NCBI GenBank assembly: GCA_017979445.1
Contig: CM030719.1
Span: forward strand, 26,031,996 to 26,095,995
Direction: 5' to 3'
DNA: 64,000 nucleotides
Source: Akebia trifoliata
Taxonomy: Eukaryota > Streptophyta > Magnoliopsida > Ranunculales > Lardizabalaceae
Positions 1-11,898 of the stretch are shown here, piece by piece; within the stretch, counting starts at the first letter, position 1; each line of letters begins with the position of its first letter. The position numbers and the translations under genes are program-made. The notes under the pieces are model-generated. The model searched no databases and was not told the origin of the DNA. It saw only the letters and a list, made by a program, of their open reading frames with translations.

Positions 1-1100
1 GCATAGGTCCAAGAAAGGATGGATTGGCATTGATTAGTGAGTGAGACCCAATATGATGTATACTTTGGATGATGTGCCTGTAAGCATCAAAATTTTAAAT
101 TGATCCCCAAATCCTTTATAAATTATAAGAAAGGCCCTAGAAAGGATAAATTATATTCAAATTGGGTCATTTGATTGGGACAAACCTTCTAAACATTGGG
201 TTTTGAATTTTTGTAGATAAACTCATGATCTAATAAATTCAAGTGATCTATATTAAATATTGAGGTCTTACATCCAAATAAATGAGTTTGGCCCAATAAC
301 AATCCAGAGAATCCTTGAAATTGAATTTGGACAAGTTTAACATTTAAACAAATCAATCAAAACTCTTCAAATTATAACATAATTGGAAAGTTAAATTATC
401 TTTAAGTCTATAAATACCTAAGTCTCCCTCAATTAGAGGAGATCTCACTTTCTCTTAGAAAACAGAAGCTATTAAGTCCTTCTCTAAAAACAAAAAAAAG
501 CTCTTCAAAAGAGTTTTGGATTCTAATTCAAGAGAAAATCAAGCTCAAAAATTATTCTTCAAAAGTCAAAGTAAATTCTCAACCGATAAAGCACAAAGCC
601 TAAAGAGAATAAAATCTACATAAATCTCTATATAAGATTAAATTCAAAAGTTACTCTTTAGAAGTTAAAAAATCATTTTCAACCGATAAAGCATGAAGTT
701 CGGAGAGCAAAAAATCTACATAAATCTCAACTGAAGATCAAGTTCAAAAGTCCTTCTTCAGAAGTCAATAAATACTTTTCAACTGATAAAACACGAAATC
801 TGGAGAGAATAAAATCTACATAAACCTCTACAAATGATCAAGCATCAAAAGCAACTATATACACATCAAAAATCATCTTCTCAGTCGATCAAGCACGAAG
901 TTCGGAGAGAAGAAAGCTACACACGTGTCACCACTATTTTTGTACTTGACTATTAATCAAAAGAAAACATTGAGATTTGAACTCTCATTTTTATCAAATC
1001 AATAAAATAATTTGTGATCTTGTTTCACGAATCTCGAGATAAATTTGTGAAATTTATTGTCGACAATGCCTATTTGATAAATTAGTAAATTATAAATTAA
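1..1100 (+). other. LTR-like repetitive sequence, no gene
   Basis: No credible coding region is visible. The stretch has features of a retrotransposon LTR: a TATA-like tctataaatacc near 407, a purine-rich leader, a tandem repeat at about 530-925 and an AATAAA-like signal near 1000. I could not identify both LTR ends, a primer-binding site or a target duplication, so the class and the limits are uncertain. It could equally be an unrelated intergenic repeat. Confidence 0.3.
530..925. repeat. 100-bp tandem repeat, about four degenerate units
   Basis: The motif aaccgataaagca recurs at 581, 681 and 781 (as aactgataaaaca), and a weaker version (gtcgatcaagca) lies near 884. The spacing is almost exactly 100 bp. 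Each unit also carries agagaataaaatctacataaa-type and ttcttcaaaagtc-type segments. The units differ at many positions, so the array is old. Confidence 0.75.
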
Positions 1101-1224
1101 TTGGAGTTTTCCCGTGTGGTAAGAGTAAAAGAAGAAAAATAATAAAGTTGAAGGAGTTTTATTTATAAAAAAAAAAAGAGTCATGATGGAACACGCGGCC
1201 TTGGTACGCAGTTGGGTACATGGC

Positions 1225-1312
1225 TAACTTGGCAAGGGCACAAAATCATAGATCATTTTCATCTGGATACACCGGGAAAAGATGTGTAGTTATGTGCCCT
1301 TGCCGCATCAAT
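1225..1312. repeat. Small hairpin element, copy A
   Basis: An imperfect inverted repeat of about 30 bp arms: ggcaagggcacaaaatcat pairs with the complement of the arm near 1285-1312, around a short loop containing ggatacaccggg. It shares the core atcatagat followed by gatac with similar hairpins near 4550, 14815, 17065, 22490 and 27290. Confidence 0.55.
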
Positions 1313-1573
1313 CGCGTACTGAACCACATAACAAGATCACATGCATTCATCATTATTCTAATAAAAATTAGGGTTAAAAGTGAAAAAGAAACAAAATGGT
1401 AAAGTTAAAGCGAAATTATTCAGAAAGAAGGAGGAGATGAAAGACAATAAAATTGAAGAGGAAGAAGAGAAAATACAATAAAATGAGATTGTGTAGACCC
1501 CACTGCTCTCAATCGTTATATCTTACAAACTATAACTAACTGGGGCCCACCATTGTGTTTTATTCTAGAGCTA

Positions 1574-1760
1574 TGATCTAGTACAATATCTAGTTCCTAT
1601 ACATAGGAACATTGTCTACATGGCACATTTGGATTGGAAAATAAATATATTGGGTTGGGTGCATAACTTGATTAGGAGAACTTCATGTTTGAATGCCAAC
1701 TGAAGCCAACCATGTAGACACCGTTCCTATTTTATAAGAATGGGACATCGTATTAGATCC
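1574..1760 (+). mobile_element. MITE, about 187 bp (pair with 7532-7718)
   Basis: The two ends are inverted relatives: gatctagtac...gttcctatacatagga on the left and tcctattttataag...attagatcc on the right. The same element lies in the opposite orientation in intron 1 of the GIF1 gene (7532-7718). The shared central part includes catggcac-tttggattggaaaat. Terminal inverted repeats are about 35 bp and imperfect. No clear target duplication is left. Confidence 0.6.
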
Positions 1761-2179
1761 TAAGTCCTAATTATTATATAGCTTTTCTCCAACTTTTGGA
1801 AATATACAATTCCACCCATTTCAAAGATCCTGAGTGAATAAAAAAATGGCTTGGTCTAACAATTCATGTTTTTTTTTCATATAAAACATGTACTTTTACA
1901 ATATAAAATAAATTTACAAAAAATATATATATTTTAGTAAAAATTACAAAGATAGCTACGCTTTTACCAAAATTATTCATCTAGTCTTTTGTTTTTTTAA
2001 ATATTTATTACAATGGTCATATGAATGATTTCATATTTCTTTTATGGGACATTTTTTTTCAAGTGATGAACATCAACATATAATTTGATAAATTTATATT
2101 TTTACCCTTGAGTTAAATGTTGGTTTACTAGAATGTTAAATAAGAAAATTGCAATTGTGAGTATGCAATATATATATAT

Positions 2180-2512
2180 GGGAGCGGTTCGGCAGCCCTA
2201 AAGTTTGCCAAGTTTTGTGCCAAACATTTTTTGTAAATTACTTTTGATGGGGTTAGAAGTTTCAAAATGAGCTGATTTTTTGTGAGGATGATCTCTAGTT
2301 TACAAGTTGAAGAATCGTGGACCGTCCAATTTTTGTAAATCACTTTTGATGGGGTTAGAAGTTTTGGAATAGGCTGATTTTTGGTAAGGATGATCTCCTC
2401 ATCATAGAGATCATCCTCACAAAAAATCAGCTCATTCCAAATCTTCTAACCCATATTTTGAAAAATGTTTGGCACCAAACTTGGCAAACTTTAGGGTTGC
2501 TGAACCGTCCCC
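2180..2512. mobile_element. TA-repeat-associated MITE, copy E1
   Basis: This 333-bp element sits between two TATATATA runs. Its ends are gggagcggttcggcagccct and the inverted agggttgctgaaccgtcccc. Inside are the family's hallmark segments ggctgatttttggt and its complement, aacttctaacccca, and gaccgtcca. It is a diverged member of the family that fills 23373-26673. Confidence 0.75.
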
Positions 2513-2859
2513 TATATATATATATAACCATTTTGAGAAAATAAATAATTACAAATTTGAATAAATATTATTTCTATAAATACTATATGCCTTAGTAATT
2601 TTTGCAAAATATTTGTACATTTTTTTTTGTATTTTTTCTTATTTTTTACTTGAGTTATAGATATATTTTTGACTGAAATCTCCAAACATACTTAAGCTTT
2701 CTTTTTTTCTTTTTATTATTCGAATAAATTAGATTTGATTCTCAACTTCGACATCTAAAAAAGTTAGAACATAATAATTTTTAGGAATCTCACTTTTTAA
2801 TAAAGAAAGGAATCTAACCAACCAAATAAAACCAAAAGAGGCACCCCAACAACCACTCA

Positions 2860-3720
2860 TGCTTGTACAAAGGGAGCAACACCTGTTCATTGATTTAGTT
2901 TGATGGTTGTTAGGATTCCTCATAAAGGGAAAAAAGCCAAACAAACAAGAAAGAGATCCTTTTAATTGTTTCTTCCTTTCTTCCTTTGATTTCTTTTCCA
3001 TTGCGAAATAGAATATTCTTCTATCAAATTATGTGGACCACATTTCTTCTATATTTATATTTTGAAAATATGTACATGTGTTAAGTTAAGTTAAATTAAA
3101 CGATTTGGGTCGACCTTAACCCAGATGATCTTTCAAAAAACAAAAAAAAACAAAGATGATTTGTATTTAATTTTCAAAACTTTTAGTAAAAAGGGAGAAA
3201 CTCCTCTTCATTGATGTTGTTAAGATTCTTGATAAAAGAAAAAAAGAAAAATCAAACAAACAAGGAAAAATATTAAGATCCTTTTTATTGTTTTTGCCAT
3301 TTTTTTCCTTTTATTCAGCACCTCATATAATTACGGGTTCAACAGATCCCACTTCTTCTATATAAATGAAGGTAAGGTTTCAAGTTGACCGTTATAATAA
3401 TTAGGTTAAGGAATTATACTTATTTATATTTTGAAAATATGTATTTAAAATTAAAATGGATATATGATTTTAACATTTGAAATTTCTTATTGGAAGGGAA
3501 CAATACATGATCATTGATTTGGTTTGATGGTTGCTATGATTCCCTTTAAAATGAAAAAAAGCTAAAAGTAAGAGAAAAAAAAATTATTTTCTTTCTGTTT
3601 TGTTTTTTGTTTTTTTTTCATTTTCTTCGTCTAGCATCTTATAAATAATGAAATATTCTACTATCAAATCATATGGAGCCCACTTCCTTCACTAGTAAAT
3701 GGTTATAACGGTTTAACGAT
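2860..3720. repeat. Three degenerate tandem units of about 315 bp
   Basis: Units begin near 2868, 3190 and 3498. Each runs through ttcattgattt(a/g)gtttgatggttg, gattc(c/t)t, an A-rich stretch with agccaaacaaacaag-like sequence, a T-rich stretch, then atcaaat-tatg-gga-cccac(t)tcttc. Similarity is perhaps 65-75 percent by eye. A short minus-strand reading frame at 2729-3001 falls in the first unit; I regard it as chance. Confidence 0.55.
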
Positions 3721-4540
3721 GTTTTAAATGGACCGTTGTATGTGTTTCAAATTAAATTTGAACTTTAGGTTTAGTACTCATAATTTAAATTTAAATAACA
3801 AATATGACAATAAATAAGAATCATTGATTTGAAATTGTTTTTTTTTTTTTAATCAAAAAATTGAATTGCACCCAGATAAAAGTGTTGGAAGTAAAGGACA
3901 TTGTAACAAGGGAGATATGAATTATTTCCCATTTTCTTGCAAATCTAATGACAAAGATGTTGACATCAGGGGATTTGAGATGGTGTTGGTATAAATCCAG
4001 TTAGAAGATGACACAACTAAGAAAGTGCATACCTTTACTTTAGCTTTTGCTACTTAATGAGCTTATGGAATTAGAGGATCTGACATCACTGGCATTCGAG
4101 TTGATATGTTCCTGTTTCGACCTTCCTTATGAGCACTTCCTTTGCTCGTTCAACTCTAACTTCCATTTTAAGATTTTGAACTTAAATTCTAGAATTAAAA
4201 CTTAAACAATTTCAAGGTTTCATTGTAAACTTAATTGATTACATCCAATTATATAAATTAATTAGAATTATTTATGTCATAGGCACGAGCATCCCATTTT
4301 AGATTAAAGAGATAAAAGGTAAAATATAATAAAGTTAAAAGGATATTATTAAAAAAGATGACTGAGAGAAAATACAATAAAATTAAAAGGGATATAAAAA
4401 ATAATAATAATAAAGTGAAATTATGTGGACCCATCTTTTATCTTAGTCTTTGTATCCCATAAAAAGTGTAGAGGTCCAAAGGTGTGTTTTATTATACGAG
4501 TTGTGCTTGAATAACATTAAAATTGATAACATTTCACACA
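3721..4540. other. AT-rich intergenic stretch, no gene
   Basis: I see no gene. The part at 4310-4440 resembles, in antisense, the pyrimidine-rich repeat in myosin intron 37 (tttattgtatttt, ggacccat), and there is a relative at about 1381-1510. Confidence 0.4.
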
Positions 4541-4544
4541 TTAA

Positions 4545-4640
4545 TGACATGGAGGTGTGCACAGAATCATAGATGCTTTTCACTCACCTTGACGAAAAGC
4601 ATTTATAGTTACGTACACACATCCACATCCACAAGTGTGA
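4545..4640. repeat. Small hairpin element, copy B
   Basis: Left arm aggtgtgcacagaatcatag continues to gatgcttttc. The right arm gaaaagcatttatag...cacacatcc is its inverted counterpart. The core atcatagat is shared with the copies near 1240, 14826 and 17084. Confidence 0.55.
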
Positions 4641-4899
4641 AAGGATGCATATAATAAATGGTTGAAACAATATTACCATAGCAATTGAAGTTGGGATCTT
4701 AATAAGTTGGAAATAATAAGATCATAGAAATGGGTTCAATCTCCTTACTAAAATAAAATACATAAAGACAAGCTTAGCCACAAATATTTCCCTGAATTCT
4801 TCATGTGATTTCAAATTTTCTTCTCTTCAATCATTTTCGTTGGTACATTAGCTTACAGTCCGAAACTATATATCACTCGGACACGTAATTAACTGGCTT

Positions 4900-5192
4900 T
4901 TAAAACCAAACATATTTTCATCCTTGGAAAGTACAAATGAACCACGTTAATATTTAGGTGCGGTGTGGAATCCTTTCTCTTTCATCCTCACTGTTATCAT
5001 CACTATTTTGTTTCTCTCTCTCTCTCACGTGACTCACTGAAGGGTGTTAAAACCCAGAACCCTCTATCTTTCTCTCTCTTACTCTGTGTGTCTGTAGTGT
5101 TTTCAACTTGTAAGTTGTGACAGAGCAAGAAAAGAAAAGCATCTCAAACAGTACTGAAAGAAAAAGACCAGAGAGAGTGAGTGAGCAAAGAA
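4900..5192 (+). promoter_or_regulatory. Likely GIF1 promoter and 5' UTR
   Basis: Upstream of the GIF1 start lie CT-rich tracts (about 5011-5025 and 5070-5080, of the pyrimidine-patch kind common near plant transcription starts). A G-box CACGTG at 5026-5031 runs straight into ACTCA, a combination that bZIP/bHLH factors can bind. The leader is purine-rich up to the ATG at 5193. I see no convincing TATA box, so the start point is not fixed. Confidence 0.5.
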
Positions 5193-8100
5193 ATGCAACA
5201 ACACCTCATGCAGATGCAACCCATGATGGCATCCTATAATCCCAACAATGTCACTACTGATCACATTCAACAGGTCTCAACCTTTTTTATTTCTTCATTT
5301 TTAAGCTTTTTATGTTCTTTTCTGCTTCTTTATCTGGGCTTTTCAAGCTTGTTTGTTGAGTTCTGTTTAGTGGGTACCTGTTGTTTTCATGTTTCTTAGC
5401 TTTTATTCAAATGGGTTTTTAAGCTTTTTATGTTCTTTTCTGCTTCTTTATCTGGGCTTTCAAGCTTGTTTGTTGAGTTTTGTTTAGTGGGTACCTGTTG
5501 TTTTCATGTTTCTTAGCTTTTATTCAAATGGGTTTTTCTTGTTTCTTAGTTTGATGCTCCTTCTACTTATAAACTGATCTGTTGGGTTGTATTTGGGAGG
5601 AATATTGGTAGGTTTTTAGGCCTTTTCCCACTAATTTTCTTATGTGGGTTGTTGGGTGTTTGTACTTTAGGGTTTATGATGTAGATGGTTTTTTATGCTT
5701 CTCATCACTACTAGTTTTATTGTCTCCATTGTTTTTTTGTTTTTCCCTTTTTATTTTAAAATAAATGCTCAACTTCAAAATGATTTGTTCCCTCTTTTGG
5801 CCTGCTTTCTTGATTAAAGATGGTAGATGGCAAAGTAAGATTGGGGATTAGGGTGTCTCTTCTCATTTACTTTTAAACATAGAGCATGCATGCCAATTGA
5901 AAAAATGCATTTTTATTGTAAAAGGAAATATTTTCTGTTTGAACAAACCCTTGATGTGTAGCAACTCTCATGAAAAAAAAATCCAGTTTTTAAAGAATCA
6001 AAGTTTAAGACTTTGTTCTGATAGTTTGTTTCCATTTTAAGCTGAGAAGTTTGGGACTTATCTTTTAGGTGTTAAGTTTGTGAAGTTTTTGGTTGTTGAA
6101 AGCCAAGGATTTGCTTGGCTACAGGAAGATTCTGTCCAATCGTTTTGGACTACAGAGTAAGAGCTGAGGGATATGCTATACCATGTTTGGTGGAAAACTG
6201 TGTTTCCACCAAAAATCTATTTTCTTCTTTTTGATGGATGAAGAAACACTCAGCCATAGATATATACATCCATCATCCATGCAGTCTAATTTGCCCCAAA
6301 TTTTTTGATAGTTAGAGGTGTCTCTGGTTTCAGGGGATTATTCTTGGCAAGAATGTTAATCTTTCTTTTATGGATAGATAATTGTTAGTGAAACGTTGAG
6401 CTTGATTTATCAAGCCAGTCATGTTTCATTTAATCCTCTAAATCCAAACCATGCTTCTAGGTTTTTAATTGTCTAGCTATCCTCCAAATTTGTGCATCTA
6501 TGTCATTGTTGTCGGAAAGCATATTTTGTTGTTTATTGTCGTCTTTTTACATTTTTTTTAATTCTAAAAGGTAGAGATTTTTTCTTGGATTGTCTATGTA
6601 TATAATTGCTTTGATGAGTGTTGGATTCTTCAAACAATATCTTGTCATTTGCTTGGCCTCTATGGGATTCATTTTTTAATTGGTAAATTGGACTTGAACC
6701 CCACGACTTCAAGGTTTCGCGATATATTTACAATAAATTGAGCCATGTGTCCAAAGCTCAATGGGATTCATGCAGTGTTAGTAATATATACACTGGTTAA
6801 GAGGGGTTTTCAAGGGAAAAAATGTAATTTTATTATAGAAGACGGGAAATATATCGGGGCCAAGGAGGTCCCCATGGTATAACATGATCTTTACATAGAT
6901 ATCCCCCTCTAAAAACAAAATCTTCAAAAAAGAACACCCTTAAACTCCTTACACGTGAGACACCAAAAGTATAGCAAAAGGTGCTAATGAATAACCTCTT
7001 GAATAGAATGCTCCTTCCCTTCAAAAACACGGTGGTTTTTCTACTTTTAGATGCCCCAACAAATGGAAAACAGAGCCAGCCCCATCAAATATTCTCCACC
7101 CCAAAACAATGACAAAACAAATATTGGAGAGCACCCATAATGATTGAGAAGATACATGAAATAAATTCAAGTCTTCGAAGCAAAACTGCAATGGATTAGG
7201 AGGTGGCTGACAGAATCACCAATAGGAAGGCCCATGGGACAGTGGTCACCAAGAGCGACTCCTTGAGCTATGATAGTATCCTTGGTTAAGAGTTCAGCTG
7301 TACATTTGACATATTCTGCTTTCATACTAAAGTTTCCTAAAAAACAATATTTTTTTTGCTATTTTTATTGGGCAAGAAATCAATAGTAAAACAAGTCTCG
7401 TCTCTAGGAACTGTGTTTCATCTTCCTTCAACCATATTTTTAGCGAACATGTCAAACATCGGTTGTTAGATTGTTCAATTTTTCTACTTCAGCCTTTTCT
7501 TATCTGGATCAACATTTTTATTTATGACTTAGGATCCAAAACGGTGTCTCATTCCTATAAAATAGCAACGTGTCTATGTGGCACACTTCAGCTGGAGTTT
7601 AAAACACCTTGGACTCCTAACCAAGTTGTGTGCGCAACCCAATGTGTATATTTTCCAATCCAAACGTGCCATGTAGACACCGTTCTTATGTATAGGAACG
7701 GGACACTGTACTAGATCGTGACTAACAGACCATGTGGGGCAAGATATATAGACTTGGTTCTATACAATAATGGTATTATCCCTAGGTTAAACTTTTGAAC
7801 TTTTTTTATTATTATTTTAATTTCCATTTGGTGTTACATATGCACAACTCATACTCTCAAAAGCATTGTCTTTAACCATGTGGATAGAGAATAAGAATTT
7901 GGAAGTTAGGGTAAGGAGTCAAATATTGAAAAGGAGTGAATATTTTGTAGGAATTCAATGACTCCTCTACTGAGCTTGCTATCCATTATGATTTATTAAT
8001 TGGAGAAATTTGGTGTATCTTCCTCGGTGGTTCTTTAAGAAATGTTCATACAATCTTATGTGATATGCTCTTAAAAGTGATCATCCAATGAGATCTATAT

Positions 8101-10716
8101 CTGCATTGATTTCTGATTTGCATGTCAAAGATAAATGCAGGAACAGGATAATGATTTGCTATTTTTGTTGTTTCTAGAATTTGAAAAATTATCAATTAAT
8201 TTCCCCAATTATTTATGCATTTTTAACATAGTTGCTTGAAATCATATTTCTATGTTGCAACTTTTTAAAATTGCCATTGGTTTATTTTCGTTATGTTATA
8301 TTCATCTTTCATATTAAAAAGTAGGGCCCTTTCAATCTTTGATGGGTATTTTGATTGATAATCAACTTTTCATAATTTGTCTATCTTTAAATACATTTTT
8401 AACCATATTGGTAATTCTAATGCATTATTTATGACTCGCCTTATTGACTTACAGTCACAAAGTCAACTTGACTTGAAAGATGTTTCATTCAAGTCAATTT
8501 TATTGGATAGTGGACTGGATGATTTTGTAGTTGCAAAAAGTGAGTCATGCAATCTGACAGGTCCTTAAACTATGTTACAGACAACCTCAAAATGATACCA
8601 TTCTCATATTAGACAGACCATTTTTAAGTGTAAATGCCTTGCCCATGATGTACCTTGGTCAATTTCGAGCTTCTAAGATTTATGGCAAGTTTTGAATTGC
8701 CATTTTTGTGCCATAATATCATCTTGAATGATTTATTTTTCAAAAATATCTTTTTTTAACCAAACAGGTCGTCAGAGTTCAGACTGTATTAAATAAAATA
8801 TGAAAGAAAAATCTGATATCCAAACCTAGAAATGAACAATGAAAATGTTGTGGTAGCCCAGAACATCGATTAAGATGGTTTGGTCATGTACAAAAGGCCT
8901 ATTACAGTCCTAGTTAGAAGAAATGTGCAAATTGAAGGTTCTGAAAGAGTGATGGGAAGACTGAAAAGAATGTGGATTGTGGCAGTAAGAGTGGATATGA
9001 ACATTTGAAGAAAGCATGGCTTCAGACATGATTGAATGGAGAAGCAATATCTGTTCAAAACTAATTAGAAGCTATAAAACATGCCAACAGCAGAATGATG
9101 ACCCCTTAAGTATGTCCTCATCACTACTTATCTCTAGCTTTGTAGTTTTTTGCTCTACTTGTTCGCTTGCAAAGTCCAAAACGTCACTTGTTCTGCCTTT
9201 GGAGCGATTTCAGATTTGAGCTTGCATTTTCTTTGACCGTTGGAATATTGTATGTATCAACAATCCAACGAATCGAGAGTTTTGATAGTCACTTGGTTGA
9301 TATGCTCATTAGTGTCCAACTCTCATACTCACGGTTTTGGGAGAGTGGTGGAGGGGACGAAGTGTACTACACTTTTCTAATTAAAAAAAGTTTCATTGTG
9401 AAAAATAAATGTGGATTCTTTTGGTTAACAGTTGATTGCTTCCTTTTAATGCTTCTGCTCACCTTCCAAAGCCATTTGTTTGATCAGTAGATTTCCTTGT
9501 ATTTTAATTTAACCATATTTTGTTTCCTTGTTATTGTCTCATGCTTGATTTACGTGCACAGTATCTTGATGAGAACAAGTCATTGATTCTGAAGATTCTC
9601 GAGAATCAGAATTCGGGAAAACTGAGTGAATGTGCTGAGTAAGTTGGCCTAACTCATTTAAAAAAAAAAATTTATTGGCTTTAACATATTTTGGTAATAC
9701 AGAATGATCGAGTAGCATTTATACCAGTTTTATTTGTAATTCTTCTTCAGCTAATGCCAATTCCTTGGTTGTCGTAATTTTTCAGAAGTTGGTAGATGGT
9801 TTTTAGACTAGTAGTATTTTATCCAACCGGAAGAACAAAATTCTCACATATATTTAGCAATTTATTATCATTCATTTTTACCAAAAGAATTGAGTGGTTC
9901 CTTAGAGCTTGCATAACAAGCTTATATATGGTTCAATCAATTCATGTTTCAGCTGGATATCTCATCATCATAATATCTTTTCTTTTTCTTTTTTAATTGA
10001 TAGCTGGCATCTTATTCATGGCCTTGTTCTCTATGAGTTTGTACGGGTATTCATGTTTATGCTTTTTTTTCCGCGAATCAATTATTATTGTCAGTTTGTT
10101 TTTTCTTCATGACCTCTTTTATCATTGTCGGTGCTCCTTTGATGCTATTGCAGAAACCAAGCAAAGCTTCAGCGAAACCTTATGTATTTAGCTGCCATTG
10201 CTGATTCTCAACCCCAGCCGCCCACCATGCATGCTCAGGTACAAGTTGGTTTCTCCTCATATTCTACTCATAAATCTGTCATCATTGTTGAGGGTACTTG
10301 TGCGATTTGAAACTTCAGCGATTAAAACAATAAAATAAAAACTCGTCTTTTTCAAAGAAACACCTTGTTACTTTTGAAACTCGTTTTTTAACATTTCACA
10401 CATTTTAAAAAATAATAATAATAATAAAACCCCTATGATTTATTTTTTTAGTCTTATGGTTGTTTGTGATTTAATTCATAAATATTGTTTAATATGGGAT
10501 TTGATGATAATGTCTTGATATGATTTTTTTTAATTTTTTCAGTAGTGTCTTATTTTGCTCAAATGATTTGTTGATGGTTAAACTTGTTTTAGCATCATAT
10601 AATGTATAATTATGTGTGAAAACATGATATCATGCATAGATATTCAATAGTGTTAATATAATGGAAACTTAGAATGAATGTCTAATGTATTATATTTTTT
10701 TTAATATAATTTCTAA

Positions 10717-10758
<42 letters not shown>

Positions 10759-11251
10759 GTTTTTTTTTTTTTTGTTTTGTTCTCGTTTTTTCCAAAGTTT
10801 TCCCTTGTCATTTTAAACCTGTATTCTGACTTGGTGACCATGCTCAACTGTTGGTAATATTAAAAAAAATTCATGAGAAATATCACCATCTCTTCTACAG
10901 TTTCCCAATGCCGCCATGCAGCAGGGCCCACACTATATGCAGCATCAGCAAGCCCAACAGATGACCCCACAGTCCCTCATGGCTGCCCGATCCTCAATGT
11001 TGTACTCCCAGCAATCTATGTCTGCACTGCAACAACAGCAAGCCTTGCATAGCCAGCTTGGCATGAGCTCAGGAGGTAGTGGTGGACTTCACATGATGCA
11101 CAATGAGGGGAGTGTTGGCGGCAATGCTGCTCTCACAGCCGGTGGTTATACTGATTACAATCGCAACCCCACTGGCGAGGGTGCAAATAAAGAAATGGGG
11201 ACAACTGGTTCTGCTGATGGGCGACGTGAGACTGAAGGAGGGGGAAACTAG
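5193..11251 (+). CDS. GIF1: GRF-interacting factor 1 / ANGUSTIFOLIA3-type coactivator (SSXT domain), 4 exons
   Basis: Coding exons are 5193-5273, 9562-9638, 10154-10238 and 10901-11251. All junctions are GT-AG and join in frame to 197 aa. The product is the plant homologue of human SS18: a nuclear transcriptional coactivator that binds GRF factors through its N-terminal SSXT (SNH) domain and recruits SWI/SNF remodellers to promote leaf cell proliferation. The domain spans about residues 20-85, with YLDENKSLILKILENQNSGK and NLMYLAAIADSQPQPP. The start MQQHLMQMQPMM fits GIF1 better than GIF2/3. The rest is Q-, M- and G-rich (MQQGPHYMQHQQ, SLMAARSSMLY). An in-frame GTG lies upstream at 5181; the ATG at 5193 is the family start. 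The C-terminus ends in RRETEGGGN and lacks the usual GETLYLK-type ending, so it is a little shorter than Arabidopsis GIF1 (210 aa). Intron 1 is 4288 bp and full of repeats. Confidence 0.95.
5301..5536. repeat. 118-bp direct tandem duplication in GIF1 intron 1
   Basis: The segment starting ttaagctttttatgttc at 5301 is repeated almost exactly from 5419. The copies differ by only a few bases (for example gggcttttcaag against gggctttcaag). The near identity suggests a recent duplication. It begins 28 bp after the exon 1 donor. Confidence 0.9.
6662..6781 (-). mobile_element. tRNA-derived SINE with 11-bp target duplication
   Basis: The direct repeat atgggattcat occurs at 6662-6672 and 6771-6781, flanking a body of about 98 bp. 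Read on the minus strand, the body has an A-box-like tggctcaattt and a B-box-like ggttcaagtcc, then an A-rich end (ttttt on the plus strand at 6673-6677). These are the hallmarks of a Pol III SINE inserted by target-primed reverse transcription. It lies in GIF1 intron 1. Confidence 0.7.
6830..7100 (-). pseudogene. Possible LINE (L1-like) 3' remnant
   Basis: The minus strand has a 65-codon open stretch (6833-7030). The DNA shares short features with the better L1-like fragment at 54060-54760, such as tttagatgcc(c/t)caacaaat and aaaatc-tcaaaaaa. No catalytic motif is present. The assignment rests on weak similarity within this window. Confidence 0.3.
7532..7718 (-). mobile_element. MITE, about 187 bp, inverted relative of 1574-1760
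   Basis: The reverse complement of this stretch aligns along its length with 1574-1760, including gatctagtac, cctatacata, tgtctacatggcac and tttggattggaaaat. It lies in GIF1 intron 1. The ends gatcc...ggtgtc and gacac...gatc form the imperfect terminal inverted repeat. Confidence 0.6.
8800..9070 (+). pseudogene. RTE-like LINE ORF2 C-terminal fragment
   Basis: The plus strand around 8857-9055 reads as HRLRWFGHVQ(K/R)RP...RRNVQIEGSERVMGRLKR MW, broken by stops and at least one frame change. This is the C-terminal tail that follows the reverse transcriptase domain in plant RTE-type LINEs (typically RLRWFGHV-RRP...GRGRPK..W). The sequence is a dead fragment inside GIF1 intron 1. The frame changes rule out an active element. 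Confidence 0.65.
10690..10785. repeat. (TA)n and poly-T tract in GIF1 intron 3
   Basis: About ten TA dinucleotides (10717-10738) run into T tracts broken by single C or G bases up to about 10785. Length is probably variable between individuals. Confidence 0.9.
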
Positions 11252-11700
11252 AAGGTGATGATGATGATGATGAGTTCATTGATAACATCTGAACTATGTT
11301 AGGGTGGGTTTAGACTTTAGAGTTTTGGACTAAGTTTTGATGGGCTAATGATCTGATCTGATAATGGTAGATACTCCTAAACTGGTTTGCTTGTGTGCAA
11401 GTGTTATCTTGTAAATTTTATGTTGTTGAATGTCTGATGATGCGATTTGCTCGCGTCGACTTTGTTTACTATGTGGTGTTTGTTTCTCTCTCTCTCTCTC
11501 TGACTAGTTTTGTGCGTTATCATCAGAGGCAGCTGTTGTCAACAGCTTTGATTATTTTGGTGATCCCTCTATCCATATTTCTTTTTTATTTTTATGCTTT
11601 ATTATCTGTTGCAGCATTTGTCGAGGAAGATTGAACAATATAACAAGTTTATTTGCATGCTTTGGTTTCATCATATTTATATTTGTGGGCTGTGAGAGAA
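11252..11700 (+). other. GIF1 3' untranslated region (limits unsure)
   Basis: The stop TAG at 11249-11251 is followed by a (GAT)n-like run (gatgatgatgatgatgag) and then AT-rich sequence with a (TC)n tract near 11484-11500. No clear AATAAA signal marks the end. The short reading frames here look like chance. Confidence 0.45.
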
Positions 11701-11898
11701 TATAATTAAATATTAGGCCTATTTTAATCACTCTTTCTTCTTTCACTAAAGATAAATAGGGGAACTCAAAGTAATGGCGTTACTTTTTTTTTTTTCTAAC
11801 TATTTTTTTATATTATCAATAATAGAATATTTATTAAAAAGGTAAGTGATTTAGTAAAACAACTGTAGTTCGATTAAAAAATGTAAATATTTTTATAT

